Shown: positions 1-8,050 of the stretch, in pieces
Layout: each line of letters opens with the position of its first letter
Numbering within the stretch: the stretch's first letter is position 1
From: Aquimixticola soesokkakensis
Lineage (GTDB): Bacteria > Pseudomonadota > Alphaproteobacteria > Rhodobacterales > Rhodobacteraceae
NCBI RefSeq assembly: GCF_900172375.1
Contig: NZ_FWFS01000006.1
Location: forward strand, 186,001 to 250,000
DNA: 64,000 nucleotides
Reading direction: 5' to 3'
The notes under the pieces: generated by a model
Seen by the model: the letters and a program-made list of their open reading frames with translations, nothing else
Databases searched by the model: none
What the model was told of the DNA's origin: nothing
Position numbers and translations under genes: made by a program

Positions 1-60
1 GTGCTTTGTCGGGTTTTGGACAGGTGGCACGGGGCGCTTGAAGGAAAGATGTGCAGATGA
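1..60 (+). CDS. C-terminal end of an upstream gene (partial)
   Basis: Frame 1 is open from the window edge and ends in TGA at 58-60, giving about 19 residues ending EGKMCR. The stop overlaps the ATG at 57 of the next gene as ATGA, the usual translational-coupling arrangement in this genome. Nothing can be said of its function. It may also be a chance open frame of 19 codons. Confidence 0.4.
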   Translation: MLCRVLDRWHGALEGKMCR

Positions 61-1244
61 TCAATGTCGCGATTGTGGTGAGCCTCGTGGCTGTCGCGGG
101 GCTGCTGGTCTGGCCCAGAGTCGCCAATGCGCCCCTGTGGCGGGCGACAGTTACGCCGCTCGCGTCGATCATCGGCAGCGGGTTTTTGGTGTTGGGGCCG
201 ATTTTGGACGTCTCCTTCGGCATCTGGACGCCGCTGGCGATGGCTGCGCTCTGTGCGGTGGCCTATGCGTTTGGATGGGCGGTGCGCCACAACATCGCGG
301 CAGAAGCGCGGGGCAGTGCAGGGCCAAAGGATCGCTTGGAGCAGGGGGCAAACCTGGTGCTGGCCTTCGCCTATTTCATTTCGGTCGCCTATTACCTGAA
401 CCTGTTCGGGGCCTTCGCGGTCAGTTTGACGCCCTTTGACACGGAATTTGTGGCGCGGATGGTGACGACGGGGGTGTTCGTGATCATCCTTGTGGTCGGC
501 TTTACCAAGGGATTTCGCGCTTTGGAGCGCATGGAGCAGGTGTCGGTCGGCATTAAGCTGGCGATCATCGCGGGATTGATCGTCGGCTTGGCGTGGCATT
601 TTGGCGGTGAGGCAAGCGGCGGGAGGTTGGTGTTCAACGCGCCGAGCGTGGGCGGCTGGCAGGCGGTGACGCTGTTGTTCGGGTTGATCGTCACGGTGCA
701 GGGGTTCGAGACCTCGCGCTATCTGGGCGCGACCTATGATGCGGCCACACGGGTGCGTTCGATGCGTTTGGCGCAGTGGATTTCGACAGCGATCTACATG
801 GCCTACATCGTGCTGATTGCCTATAGTTTTCGCCCCGATCAGCTTTCGTTGGAAGAAACCGCGATCATTGACATGATGTCGGTGGTGGCGCCGGTTTTGC
901 CCGCTTTGCTGGTCGCGGCGGCTTTGGCGGCGCAGTTTTCTGCGGCGGTGGCCGATACAAGCGGCGCGGGTGGTTTGGTGCGGGAAGTGTCGGGGGGCAA
1001 GGTTCCGGCAAAATTTGCCTATGTGCTTTTGGTCGCGGTTGGCCTGCTTTTGACCTGGGGGTTTGATGTCTATCAGATCATCAGCTACGCCTCGCGCGCC
1101 TTTGCGGCTTATTACGCGCTACAGGCGCTGATTGCCGCTGTTCTGGCCCGCAAGGAGGGCGGCTGGAAGGTCTGGGCCTTTGGGGCTTTGGCGCTTTTGG
1201 GCGTGGCGATCACGGTCTTGGGGCGCGCGGTCGAGGGGGGATAG
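57..1244 (+). CDS. APC-superfamily-like integral membrane protein
   Basis: 395-residue polytopic protein with about ten hydrophobic segments. The first helix region reads GSGFLVLGPIL, the unwound glycine-rich TM1 style of amino acid/polyamine/cation (APC-fold) transporters, and a mid-protein GFETSRYLG segment resembles the GFE motif of TM6 in that fold. This suggests a secondary transporter of the inner membrane; the substrate cannot be read from sequence. ATG at 57 is preferred over GTG at 51 because the purine-rich AAGGAAAG at 41-48 is better spaced and an ATGA overlap with the preceding frame results. It converges on the potassium channel gene with an 8-nt gap. Confidence 0.75.
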   Translation: MINVAIVVSLVAVAGLLVWPRVANAPLWRATVTPLASIIGSGFLVLGPILDVSFGIWTPLAMAALCAVAYAFGWAVRHNIAAEARGSAGPKDRLEQGANLVLAFAYFISVAYYLNLFGAFAVSLTPFDTEFVARMVTTGVFVIILVVGFTKGFRALERMEQVSVGIKLAIIAGLIVGLAWHFGGEASGGRLVFNAPSVGGWQAVTLLFGLIVTVQGFETSRYLGATYDAATRVRSMRLAQWISTAIYMAYIVLIAYSFRPDQLSLEETAIIDMMSVVAPVLPALLVAAALAAQFSAAVADTSGAGGLVREVSGGKVPAKFAYVLLVAVGLLLTWGFDVYQIISYASRAFAAYYALQALIAAVLARKEGGWKVWAFGALALLGVAITVLGRAVEGG

Positions 1245-1252
1245 CTGGGGCC

Positions 1253-2023
1253 CTAGAGGACACCCTCGGTCGCGATGTTGACGGTGGTGCCGCAATGTTT
1301 GCAATGCACCGCGTCCGGGTCGTGGAGGATCAGCCCGCAGGTCGGGCAGGGGTGGCGGACCTTGGTGGGGCGAAACAGCACCTGCGCGAGGCGCAAGAAC
1401 AGGGTCACACCGAAGATCATGATCCCCGCAGAGAGGATGCGCCCCCAGGTGCCTTGCAGGGTGATGTCGCCGTAGCCGGTGGTGGTCAGGGTGGTGACCG
1501 TGAAATAGAGCGCATCGGCGTAGTTGCCGATGTCGGGGTTGGTCGTGTGCTGGGTCACATAGATGATGCCCGTCATCACGAAGAGAAACACCCCCAGATT
1601 GATGCCTGCCGTGATCACCTCTTCGTTGCGGCGGAAGAATTTGAAGTCTTGGCGCAGGCGCGTGACGGTTTGATAGGCATGCAGCAGGCGCAGCGTGCGC
1701 AGGATGCGCAAAAAGCCCAAGCCCTCGCCGGCCAGAGGCGCGAGGAAGCTCAGGACGGCAGCGATATCGGCCAGCGCGGCAAGGCGGGTGAACAGCCGCA
1801 GGCGGCGGCGCGCGATGGCGATGCGGGCGGCGAAATCCGCCAGGATCAGCAGGCCGATCGCGAGGTCGATGATTTCCACCGCAAGGCTGCGCGCAAAGAA
1901 GGAAGTGACCACAACGAATCCGATGGTGGCAAGGTCAAAGACCAGCAAGGTGTAGCGAAAGGCATGGGCACGTTCGCTTTCGCCCTCATAGAGGTCGCGC
2001 AGGGTGGTGATCAGGCGGGCCAT
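1253..2023 (-). CDS. Voltage-gated-type potassium channel with C-terminal zinc ribbon
   Basis: 256-residue ion channel with four voltage-sensor-like helices (about residues 22-115, including the Arg-rich segment LRILRTLRLL at 105-114), then a pore module with the K+ selectivity filter TTTGYGD at 180-186. After the last helix comes a short cytoplasmic tail with two CxxC pairs (C226/C229 and C241/C244), a zinc-ribbon signature. The ATG start is supported by GAAGGAAC just upstream; the open frame extends about 100 codons further 5' but that part has no protein-like composition. It likely mediates K+ flux; the zinc ribbon is an unusual tail for a small channel. Confidence 0.85.
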   Translation of the reverse strand: MARLITTLRDLYEGESERAHAFRYTLLVFDLATIGFVVVTSFFARSLAVEIIDLAIGLLILADFAARIAIARRRLRLFTRLAALADIAAVLSFLAPLAGEGLGFLRILRTLRLLHAYQTVTRLRQDFKFFRRNEEVITAGINLGVFLFVMTGIIYVTQHTTNPDIGNYADALYFTVTTLTTTGYGDITLQGTWGRILSAGIMIFGVTLFLRLAQVLFRPTKVRHPCPTCGLILHDPDAVHCKHCGTTVNIATEGVL

Positions 2024-2177
2024 CGCTGTTCCTTCAAAGCTCGAAGGTCCACAGATTGGGGCAAGGCGTTGGAACGTCAAGAGAAAACCGGTTTTTCTAT
2101 GCGGCGCGACCGTGGGGTGTTGCGTGGGGCAGAAAAGATGCGATCTGATAGTTAAGATATTGAAAAGATTAAATAAC

Positions 2178-2206
2178 TTGACTTTGCGCGCGGTCCAAGG
2201 TAGCAC
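2178..2206 (+). promoter_or_regulatory. Candidate promoter of the GTA operon
   Basis: An AT-rich patch (about 2148-2180) in an otherwise GC-rich region is followed by TTGACT at 2178-2183 and, after 17 nt, TAGCAC at 2201-2206. This is the only sigma70-like pair I see between the divergent channel gene and GTA g1. The -10 match is poor, as expected for a promoter needing an activator (GafA and CtrA control GTA genes in Rhodobacter capsulatus). Confidence 0.4.
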
Positions 2207-2306
2207 TTGTGGCATGCTAGGAGACATGGGTAAAGCGGCGTGAGAGGGAACTCTTGGGCTGCTTTTTTCATGTCGCTCGTGCGGAGGCATGAGAGGCAGG
2301 TTCAGC

Positions 2307-2672
2307 ATGACTACGACAAACTCCACGGGGGTGGTGAGCGCAAAACCGGACGCAGACGAGGTCGATGTCGGCCTTGATCATCTGTTGAAGGTGGCGTTGG
2401 AGCGGCATTTGGACCGCGCTGTATGCGCAATCGAAAGTATGATCAGCCGTCTGGAGGCTGGGGATACGACCTTGGGTGCGGGTGAGGTGACCAAGGCGAT
2501 ACAGGACTACCGCAAGGCCCATACAACGGCCTTTGAGGAAAGGAAGCGCTATGACGAGTTACGGGCCAAATTTGCAGGAGGCGCCGCGCGCGGCGTCCTC
2601 GACATGGGGGCCGCACGAGCTGCGATCGTTGATCGATTGGCTCGTTTGCGCGCCGCCGCAGGTGCAGGCTGA
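2307..2672 (+). CDS. GTA protein g1 (small terminase subunit, TerS-like)
   Basis: 121-residue, Ala/Arg-rich, mainly helical protein at the position of RcGTA g1, now regarded as the small terminase that helps load DNA into the head. In GTAs this subunit is thought to have lost sequence-specific pac recognition, which fits packaging of random host DNA. ATG at 2307 is chosen over the in-frame ATG at 2289 because GGAGG at 2283-2287 is only one base from 2289, while GAGAGG at 2291-2296 is 10 nt from 2307. Its 3' end overlaps the terminase large subunit gene by about 120 nt in another frame. Confidence 0.7.
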   Translation: MTTTNSTGVVSAKPDADEVDVGLDHLLKVALERHLDRAVCAIESMISRLEAGDTTLGAGEVTKAIQDYRKAHTTAFEERKRYDELRAKFAGGAARGVLDMGAARAAIVDRLARLRAAAGAG

Positions 2673-3966
2673 GTTTCTGGACGAGTTGGAGGAGGGGGCG
2701 CTTTGTGCGCTCCCTTTTCTATTCGAGGCATGGGCCCTGGACCATCAGCTGCCCCCCGATGGCGACTGGAAATCCTGGGTGATCATGGGCGGTCGCGGTG
2801 CGGGAAAGACGCGCGCGGGCGCCGAATGGGTGCGCGCGATGGTCGAGGGGGATTTGCCCACGGACACGGGGCGCGCGCGGCGTGTGGCGCTGGTGGGCGA
2901 GACCTTTGATCAGGTGCGCGAAGTGATGATTTTTGGCGAGAGCGGCATTCTGGCCTGCTCGCCGCCCGATCGCAGGCCCGAGTGGCACGCGGGGCGGCGC
3001 TGTCTGGTTTGGCCAAACGGGGCGGAGGCGATGGCGTTTTCGGCGCAGGAACCTGAAGCCTTGCGCGGGCCGCAATTCGATGCCGCCTGGGTGGACGAGC
3101 TGGCCAAGTGGAAAAAGGGGCAGGAGGTTTGGGACATGTTGCAATTCTGTCTGCGGCTTGGGGACAACCCGCGCCAAGTGGTGACGACGACGCCGCGCAA
3201 TGTTGCGGTGTTGAAGCGGCTTTTGGGGCTATCGAGCACGGTGGTGACCCATGCCGCGACCGAAGCCAACCGTGCCAATCTGGCCGCTTCGTTTCTGGAG
3301 GAAGTGCGCACGCGCTATGCGGGCACGCGGCTGGGACGACAGGAACTGGACGGGGTGCTTTTGGAGGAAAACGAGGGCGCTTTGTGGTCCTTGGCGCGGC
3401 TGGACGCGGGGCGGGTACGCCAGATGCCGATTTTCGATCGCATCGTCGTGGCGGTTGATCCGCCGGTGACGGGGCACAAAGGTTCGGATGCCTGCGGGAT
3501 TGTGGTGGTCGGCGCGGTGACGCAAGGCGCGCCTGCCGATTGGCGCGCGGTGGTTCTGGAGGATGCCAGCGTCACGGCCTCTTCGCCGCTGGAATGGGCG
3601 GAGGCGGCGGTGTCGGCCTTGCATCGGTGGAAGGCCGACCGGATCGTGGCGGAGGTAAACCAGGGCGGCGATCTGGTGGAAAGCGTGATCCGGCAGGTGG
3701 ACGCGCTGGTGCCCTATGCGGCGGTGCGCGCGAGCAAAGGCAAGGTGGCGCGTGCCGAACCCGTGGCGGCTTTGTATGATCAGGGACGTGTGGGGCACGC
3801 GGTCGGCCTCGACACGCTTGAGGACCAGATGTGCCTGATGACGGGGCAGGGGTTTACGGGCAGCGGATCGCCCGACCGTGTGGATGCGCTGGTCTGGGCG
3901 CTGACGGAATTGATGATCAAACCCTCGATGCAGGCGCGCAACCCGCGGGTGCGCAGCTTGGGCTAG
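2551..3966 (+). CDS. GTA g2, terminase large subunit (ATPase/nuclease)
   Basis: 471-residue TerL that translocates DNA into the capsid and cuts it when the head is full. Visible motifs: Walker A GRGAGKT at 81-87, Walker B/acidic pair WVDE at 180-183, coupling motif VTTTP at about 211-215, and the RNase H-like nuclease start VVAVDPP at 299-305 with further acidic residues downstream. ATG at 2551 has AAAGGAAG six bases upstream; a TTG six codons earlier is less likely. The start lies well inside g1, an unusually long overlap. Family length is about 450-480 residues, so the protein looks complete. Confidence 0.95.
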   Translation: MTSYGPNLQEAPRAASSTWGPHELRSLIDWLVCAPPQVQAEFLDELEEGALCALPFLFEAWALDHQLPPDGDWKSWVIMGGRGAGKTRAGAEWVRAMVEGDLPTDTGRARRVALVGETFDQVREVMIFGESGILACSPPDRRPEWHAGRRCLVWPNGAEAMAFSAQEPEALRGPQFDAAWVDELAKWKKGQEVWDMLQFCLRLGDNPRQVVTTTPRNVAVLKRLLGLSSTVVTHAATEANRANLAASFLEEVRTRYAGTRLGRQELDGVLLEENEGALWSLARLDAGRVRQMPIFDRIVVAVDPPVTGHKGSDACGIVVVGAVTQGAPADWRAVVLEDASVTASSPLEWAEAAVSALHRWKADRIVAEVNQGGDLVESVIRQVDALVPYAAVRASKGKVARAEPVAALYDQGRVGHAVGLDTLEDQMCLMTGQGFTGSGSPDRVDALVWALTELMIKPSMQARNPRVRSLG

Positions 3967-4062
3967 CGTGCGGGCGGGTGTTGCGTCAAAGCGCAGGCAC
4001 CGCGCGCCGCGGTAGGAAAATGTAATTTTAGACAGTTTAGAACGTTTTCTACCGGAGGCGCG

Positions 4063-4194
4063 GTGAGCGGCTTTGGGTCGGGTTTCGGGAAAGCGTTGCG
4101 CGCTGAGTGGTTTAGCGGTCGCAAGATCGGCAGCGCCCCTTTCCCGACGCTTCGGTGTGGACCCCTTGCGGGACCCGCCGGAGCGCAAATTTGA
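4063..4194 (+). CDS. Possible small ORF between GTA terminase and portal
   Basis: A 43-codon frame beginning GTG, with a strong GGAGG at 4054-4058 and a 4-nt spacer, encodes a Gly/Ala-rich basic peptide starting MSGFGSGFGKALRAEW and ending GPAGAQI. It sits in a gap of about 290 nt between terL and portal, where other GTA genes are packed tightly. I recognise no family. It may be a real small protein, a leader peptide, or a decayed remnant; the ribosome site is the main support. Confidence 0.35.
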   Translation: MSGFGSGFGKALRAEWFSGRKIGSAPFPTLRCGPLAGPAGAQI

Positions 4195-4259
4195 GCGGCC
4201 TGCGCGAGCGGGCGATGGGCACTGCGAAACCGCAGTTTGGAACAAACGAGGAGACACGA

Positions 4260-5459
4260 ATGGTGTTCGACTTTCTCAAGCGCGGCGGCGTGGTGGACGT
4301 GCCGGAGGCCAAAGCCTCTGCCACGGGGCCGGTCATCGCCTACTCGGGATCGGGGCGGGTGGCGTGGAGCCCGCGCGATGCGGTGACGTTGACCCGTGTA
4401 GGGTTCAGTGGCAATCCGGTGGGCTTTCGGTCGGTGAAGTTGATCGCGGAGGCGGCCAGCGCCTTACCGCTGGTGTTGCAAAACCGCGATGTCCGCTTTG
4501 AAGAGCACCCGCTGATCCGCGTGTTGACACGGCCCAATCCCGCACAGGGGCGCGCAGAATTGTTCGAGGCGCTCTATTCGCAGCTTTTGCTGTCGGGCAA
4601 CGGCTATCTGGAAGCCGTGGGCGCGTTGGGGGCGGCGCCTGCCGAGTTGCATGTGCTGCGCTCGGATCGCATGAGCCTTGTGCCGGGGGCGGATGGCTGG
4701 CCGGTGGCCTATGAATACGCCGTTGGCGCACGCAAGCACCGTTTCGCTGTGGTGGAGGGGCATTCACCGATCTGCCACGTCAAAAGCTTTCATCCCTCGG
4801 ATGATCACTACGGGCTGTCGCCCATACAGGCGGCGGCAACGGCGATCGATGTGCATAACTCGGCGTCGCGCTGGTCGAAAGCGCTTTTGGATAATGCGGC
4901 GCGGCCCTCTGGTGCGATCGTGTATCGCGGGGCCGACGGGGCGGGCACGCTGTCATCGGATCAATATGACCGTCTGTTGACCGAGATGGAGAGCCATCAT
5001 CAGGGCGCGCGCAATGCGGGGCGGCCGATGTTGCTGGAAGGCGGGTTGGATTGGAAACCGATGGGGTTCAGCCCTTCGGACATGGAATTCCAGCAGACCA
5101 AGGAAGCGGCGGCGCGCGAGATTGCGCTGGCCTTCGGGGTGCCGCCGATGCTTTTGGGCATTCCTGGCGATGCGACCTATGCCAATTACCAGGAGGCCAA
5201 CCGGGCGTTTTTCCGCCTGACGGTGCTGCCGCTGGTGTCCAAGGTCACGGCCAGTGTCGGCCATTGGTTGAGCGAGATGGTGGGGGAGGAGCTGATGCTC
5301 AAGCCCGATCTCGATCAGGTGCCTGCGCTGAGTGCAGAGCGCGATGCCCATTGGGCGCGGGTTGCGGGGGCGAGTTTCCTCACGCAAGCCGAAAAACGGT
5401 CGATGTTGGGTCTGGCGCCGCTTGGGGCGGATGAAAGCGCTGACGGGGAGGATGTCTGA
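4260..5459 (+). CDS. GTA g3, portal protein
   Basis: 399-residue HK97-family portal forming the dodecameric ring through which DNA enters and leaves the head. The N-terminus (VFDFLKRGG, then a stretch around the conserved SALPLVLQ segment) and the central portion with FGVPPMLLGIPGDATYANY, characteristic of phage portals (PF04860-type), are intact. ATG at 4260 has GAGGAG at 4248-4253 with a 6-nt spacer; an open extension upstream lacks a ribosome site. The stop is separated by one base from the protease start. There is no room for the small g3.5 gene found here in R. capsulatus. Confidence 0.95.
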   Translation: MVFDFLKRGGVVDVPEAKASATGPVIAYSGSGRVAWSPRDAVTLTRVGFSGNPVGFRSVKLIAEAASALPLVLQNRDVRFEEHPLIRVLTRPNPAQGRAELFEALYSQLLLSGNGYLEAVGALGAAPAELHVLRSDRMSLVPGADGWPVAYEYAVGARKHRFAVVEGHSPICHVKSFHPSDDHYGLSPIQAAATAIDVHNSASRWSKALLDNAARPSGAIVYRGADGAGTLSSDQYDRLLTEMESHHQGARNAGRPMLLEGGLDWKPMGFSPSDMEFQQTKEAAAREIALAFGVPPMLLGIPGDATYANYQEANRAFFRLTVLPLVSKVTASVGHWLSEMVGEELMLKPDLDQVPALSAERDAHWARVAGASFLTQAEKRSMLGLAPLGADESADGEDV

Positions 5460-5460
5460 G

Positions 5461-6033
5461 ATGGCGGATCGGTATGACACGGGGCTGGAGCACAAATTCG
5501 CCCGCTTGGGCGAAGATCTGACGGTCACGGACGGGGTCAAGATCGAAGGCTATGCCTCGGTTTTCGGGCTGCGCGATCAGGGCGGCGATGTAGTGCAAAA
5601 AGGGGCCTATGCCCGGTCGCTGGCGGCCCTGAGCGGCAGCGGGCGCTCGGTCAAGATGCTGTGGCAGCATGACCCCGCCCAGCCCATCGGAATTTGGGAC
5701 GAGGTTCGCGAGGACGAACGCGGTCTTTATGTGAAAGGGCGTCTGCTTCTGGATGTGGAGAAGGGACGCGAGGCGGCAGCACTGGTGGCGGCGGGGGCGA
5801 TTGACGGCTTGTCGATCGGCTATCGCACGGTGCGCGCCCAAAAGGATGGCAAGGGCGCACGCCTTTTGTCGGATCTGGAACTTTGGGAGGTCTCGCTTGT
5901 GACCTTTCCGATGCTTCCCGACGCGCGGGTAGACGGGGGCACGAAGGGGGATGACCCTGTGGCACTCGATCTGCTGCGTGACTTGGCGGAGGCCCTGACG
6001 GGTGCCCGCCGTTTGCTGACGGACGGCACCTAG
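5461..6033 (+). CDS. GTA g4, HK97-type prohead protease
   Basis: 190-residue U35-type serine protease that trims the capsid N-terminal scaffold during head maturation. The fold is recognisable from VKIEGYASVFG near the start, LWQHDP with the catalytic-region His, GAIDGLSIGYR with the catalytic-region Ser, and the final LWEVSLVTFPM block. The ATG at 5461 is nine bases after GGGGAGG, better than the ATG at 5452 which abuts it. It lies directly between portal and capsid as in HK97-like phages. Confidence 0.93.
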   Translation: MADRYDTGLEHKFARLGEDLTVTDGVKIEGYASVFGLRDQGGDVVQKGAYARSLAALSGSGRSVKMLWQHDPAQPIGIWDEVREDERGLYVKGRLLLDVEKGREAAALVAAGAIDGLSIGYRTVRAQKDGKGARLLSDLELWEVSLVTFPMLPDARVDGGTKGDDPVALDLLRDLAEALTGARRLLTDGT

Positions 6034-6075
6034 GCCTTACCCGAAACAGCTAACTCTCAAATGAGGATTGTTTGG

Positions 6076-7293
6076 ATGAACAAGACCGAGACGAAGGCTC
6101 GGGTCGCAGAAGGTGCGTTTGGCGCACCGGCCGGCGCGACCAGCGGCCCCGCATCTGAGGTGAAGTCGGCGCTGGCCGGTTTCATTAGTGATCTCAAAGA
6201 CTTTCAAAGTGAAATGAAGTCTAAACTTCAAGAACAGGAAGAGCGCATGACCATGCTTGATCGTAAATCCACCGGCTTTGGCCGTCCCGCCCTCTCGTCG
6301 GCTGTCGAAGCGGATCTGTCCCACAAGAGCGCCTTTGACACCTATGTGCGCAACGGCGATGACGATGCCCTGCGTGGCCTTGCGCTGGAAGGCAAGTCGA
6401 TGTCGACAGCCGTGAACGGCGATGGCGGCTATCTGGTTGATCCGCAGACGGCCAATATGATCAAGACGGTGCTGAAATCCACCGCGTCGATCCGCTCCAT
6501 TGCCAATGTGGTCAATGTCGAGGCGACCTCGTTTGACGTGCTGATCGACACCACCGATGTCGGTTCGGGCTGGGCGTCCGAGACTGCGAGCCTGAGCGAG
6601 ACCTCCACGCCGACCATCGACCGTATCACCATCCCGCTCTACGAGCTGTCGGCACTGCCCAAAGCGTCACAGCGTCTGCTGGATGACAGTGCGTTTGACA
6701 TCGAAAGCTGGCTGGCCGGTCGCATCGCGGATCGTTTTGCCGGTGCGGAGGCCTCGGCCTTTATCAACGGGGACGGCGTGGACAAGCCCACGGGTATTCT
6801 GGCCCATGCGCAGGTCGACAACGATAGCTGGACCTGGGGATCGCTCGGTACGATTTCGACCGGCGCGGATGGCGGGTTCAACGCCTCCAACCCTGCGGAT
6901 GCGATTGTCGAGCTGGTTTACGCGCTCGGCGCGCAGTACCGCACCAACGGCACCTTCGTGATGAACTCGAAGACAGCTGGCCAGGTGCGCAAGCTCAAGG
7001 ATGCCGATGGGCGCTTCTTGTGGTCCGATGGTCTGGCCGCGGGCGAGCCTGCGCGTCTTCTGGGCTATCCGGTTCTGATCGCCGAAGACATGCCCGATAT
7101 TGCCTCGGATGCGGCGGCGATTGCCTTTGGCGATTTCTCTGCCGGTTACACCGTGGCCGAGCGCCCCGATCTGCGCATCCTGCGCGATCCGTTCTCTGCC
7201 AAGCCCCACGTGCTGTTCTACGCCACCAAGCGTGTGGGCGGCGACGTGAGCGACTTTGCTGCGATCAAGCTGCTGAAATTCTCCGCCGCCTAA
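6076..7293 (+). CDS. GTA g5, HK97-type major capsid protein
   Basis: 405-residue capsid protein. Residues 1 to about 75 form the charged, helical delta/scaffold region (DLKDFQSEMKSKLQEQEERM) removed by the prohead protease; the remainder has the HK97 fold with GDGGYLVDPQ at the start of the mature domain and INGDGVDKPTGIL, a highly conserved capsid segment. ATG at 6076 is preceded by TGAGGA at a spacing of 8; the ATG at 6061 has no ribosome site. It is followed by the longest gap inside the GTA operon, carrying several hairpins. Confidence 0.96.
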   Translation: MNKTETKARVAEGAFGAPAGATSGPASEVKSALAGFISDLKDFQSEMKSKLQEQEERMTMLDRKSTGFGRPALSSAVEADLSHKSAFDTYVRNGDDDALRGLALEGKSMSTAVNGDGGYLVDPQTANMIKTVLKSTASIRSIANVVNVEATSFDVLIDTTDVGSGWASETASLSETSTPTIDRITIPLYELSALPKASQRLLDDSAFDIESWLAGRIADRFAGAEASAFINGDGVDKPTGILAHAQVDNDSWTWGSLGTISTGADGGFNASNPADAIVELVYALGAQYRTNGTFVMNSKTAGQVRKLKDADGRFLWSDGLAAGEPARLLGYPVLIAEDMPDIASDAAAIAFGDFSAGYTVAERPDLRILRDPFSAKPHVLFYATKRVGGDVSDFAAIKLLKFSAA

Positions 7294-7299
7294 GGGCGC

Positions 7300-7334
7300 G
7301 CGAGAAGTCTCGCTTCTGACCCACGTTGGGTCAG
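7300..7334 (+). promoter_or_regulatory. Tandem hairpins directly after the capsid gene
   Basis: Two perfect inverted repeats follow the capsid stop codon: GCGAG/CTCGC (7300-7304 / 7309-7313, 4-nt loop) and CTGACCCA/TGGGTCAG (7316-7323 / 7327-7334, 3-nt loop). There is no U-tract, so they are more likely 3'-end protecting hairpins or partial attenuators that keep capsid mRNA abundant than a full terminator. Confidence 0.5.
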
Positions 7335-7343
7335 GGGCGGGGG

Positions 7344-7434
7344 ATGGGTGCGTGCCTCGTGTGCGTGTTGTCTAGCTGCTCCCCCTCCGTCCGAGCAACA
7401 CGGGGGCACGCATCCATCATCATCAACGGAGGGG
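7344..7434 (+). ncRNA. Structured RNA element upstream of g6, possible pseudoknot
   Basis: A 13-bp helix (7344-7356 with 7405-7417, one G-U) encloses a 7-bp helix (CGTGTTG 7364-7370 with CAACACG 7396-7402) and a 25-nt loop. Within that loop CCCCTCCGT (7382-7390) is perfectly complementary to ACGGAGGGG (7426-7434) outside the stem, so the RNA could form a pseudoknot ending 8 nt before the g6 ribosome site GGAG at 7443-7446. It resembles no riboswitch I know. A role in setting expression of connector and tail genes relative to capsid is inference. Confidence 0.5.
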
Positions 7435-7453
7435 CGGATTTCGGAGAAGTCTC

Positions 7454-8050
7454 ATGATGTTAGTCGAGCAGACCACAGTACCAGACGCGGTGCTACCGGT
7501 CGCACGTTTCAAAGACCATTTGCGGCTGGGCACAGGGTTTGCCGACGATGCGGTGCAAGATGAGGTCCTTGCGACCTATTTGCGGGCCGCGATGGCTGCA
7601 ATCGAGGCGCGGACCGGCAAGGTCCTGTTGGAGCGCAATTTTGTCTGGACCCTGACGGCGTGGCGCGATCTGGGCGCGCAGTCTCTGCCTGTCGCCCCTG
7701 CGCGCGCGATCACTTCGCTGGTGATTGTGGATCGTCTGGGCGCGGAGACCGTGGTGGACGCCGCACGCTATGTGCTGGAGCCGGACGCGCATCGCCCGCG
7801 CTTGAAAGCCACGGGGTTTGTGTTGCCGCAGATTCCCGTTGCGGGGCAGGCCAAGATTGCCTTTAGCGCCGGATTTGGCGCGGATTGGGCGGGCATTCCC
7901 GTTGATTTGGCGCAGGCCGTGATGCTGTTGGCGGCGCATTACTACGAGCATCGTTTTGCTACCGCAGCGGCGGAAGGTGTGATGCCCTACGGCGTGTCGA
8001 GCCTGATTGAACGCTATCGCCACGTGCGGTTGTTCGGAGGGCGCGGGTGA
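7454..8050 (+). CDS. GTA g6, head-tail adaptor
   Basis: 198-residue phage connector protein (phiE125 gp8 / head-tail connector-like) that docks under the portal. Typical features are the helical N-terminal region with ATYLRAAMAAIEARTGK, the middle beta segment with VAPARAITSL, and the C-terminal AQAVMLLAAHYYEHR helix followed by LIERYRHVRLF. Two adjacent ATGs (7454 and 7457) are possible; GGAG at 7443-7446 serves either. The stop overlaps the next start as TGATG. Confidence 0.9.
   Translation: MMLVEQTTVPDAVLPVARFKDHLRLGTGFADDAVQDEVLATYLRAAMAAIEARTGKVLLERNFVWTLTAWRDLGAQSLPVAPARAITSLVIVDRLGAETVVDAARYVLEPDAHRPRLKATGFVLPQIPVAGQAKIAFSAGFGADWAGIPVDLAQAVMLLAAHYYEHRFATAAAEGVMPYGVSSLIERYRHVRLFGGRG

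Noticed and set aside
2148-2178. CtrA-type site (TTAA-N7-TTAA) before the GTA operon
   Set aside because: Two TTAA halves are present but 13 nt apart, not 7.
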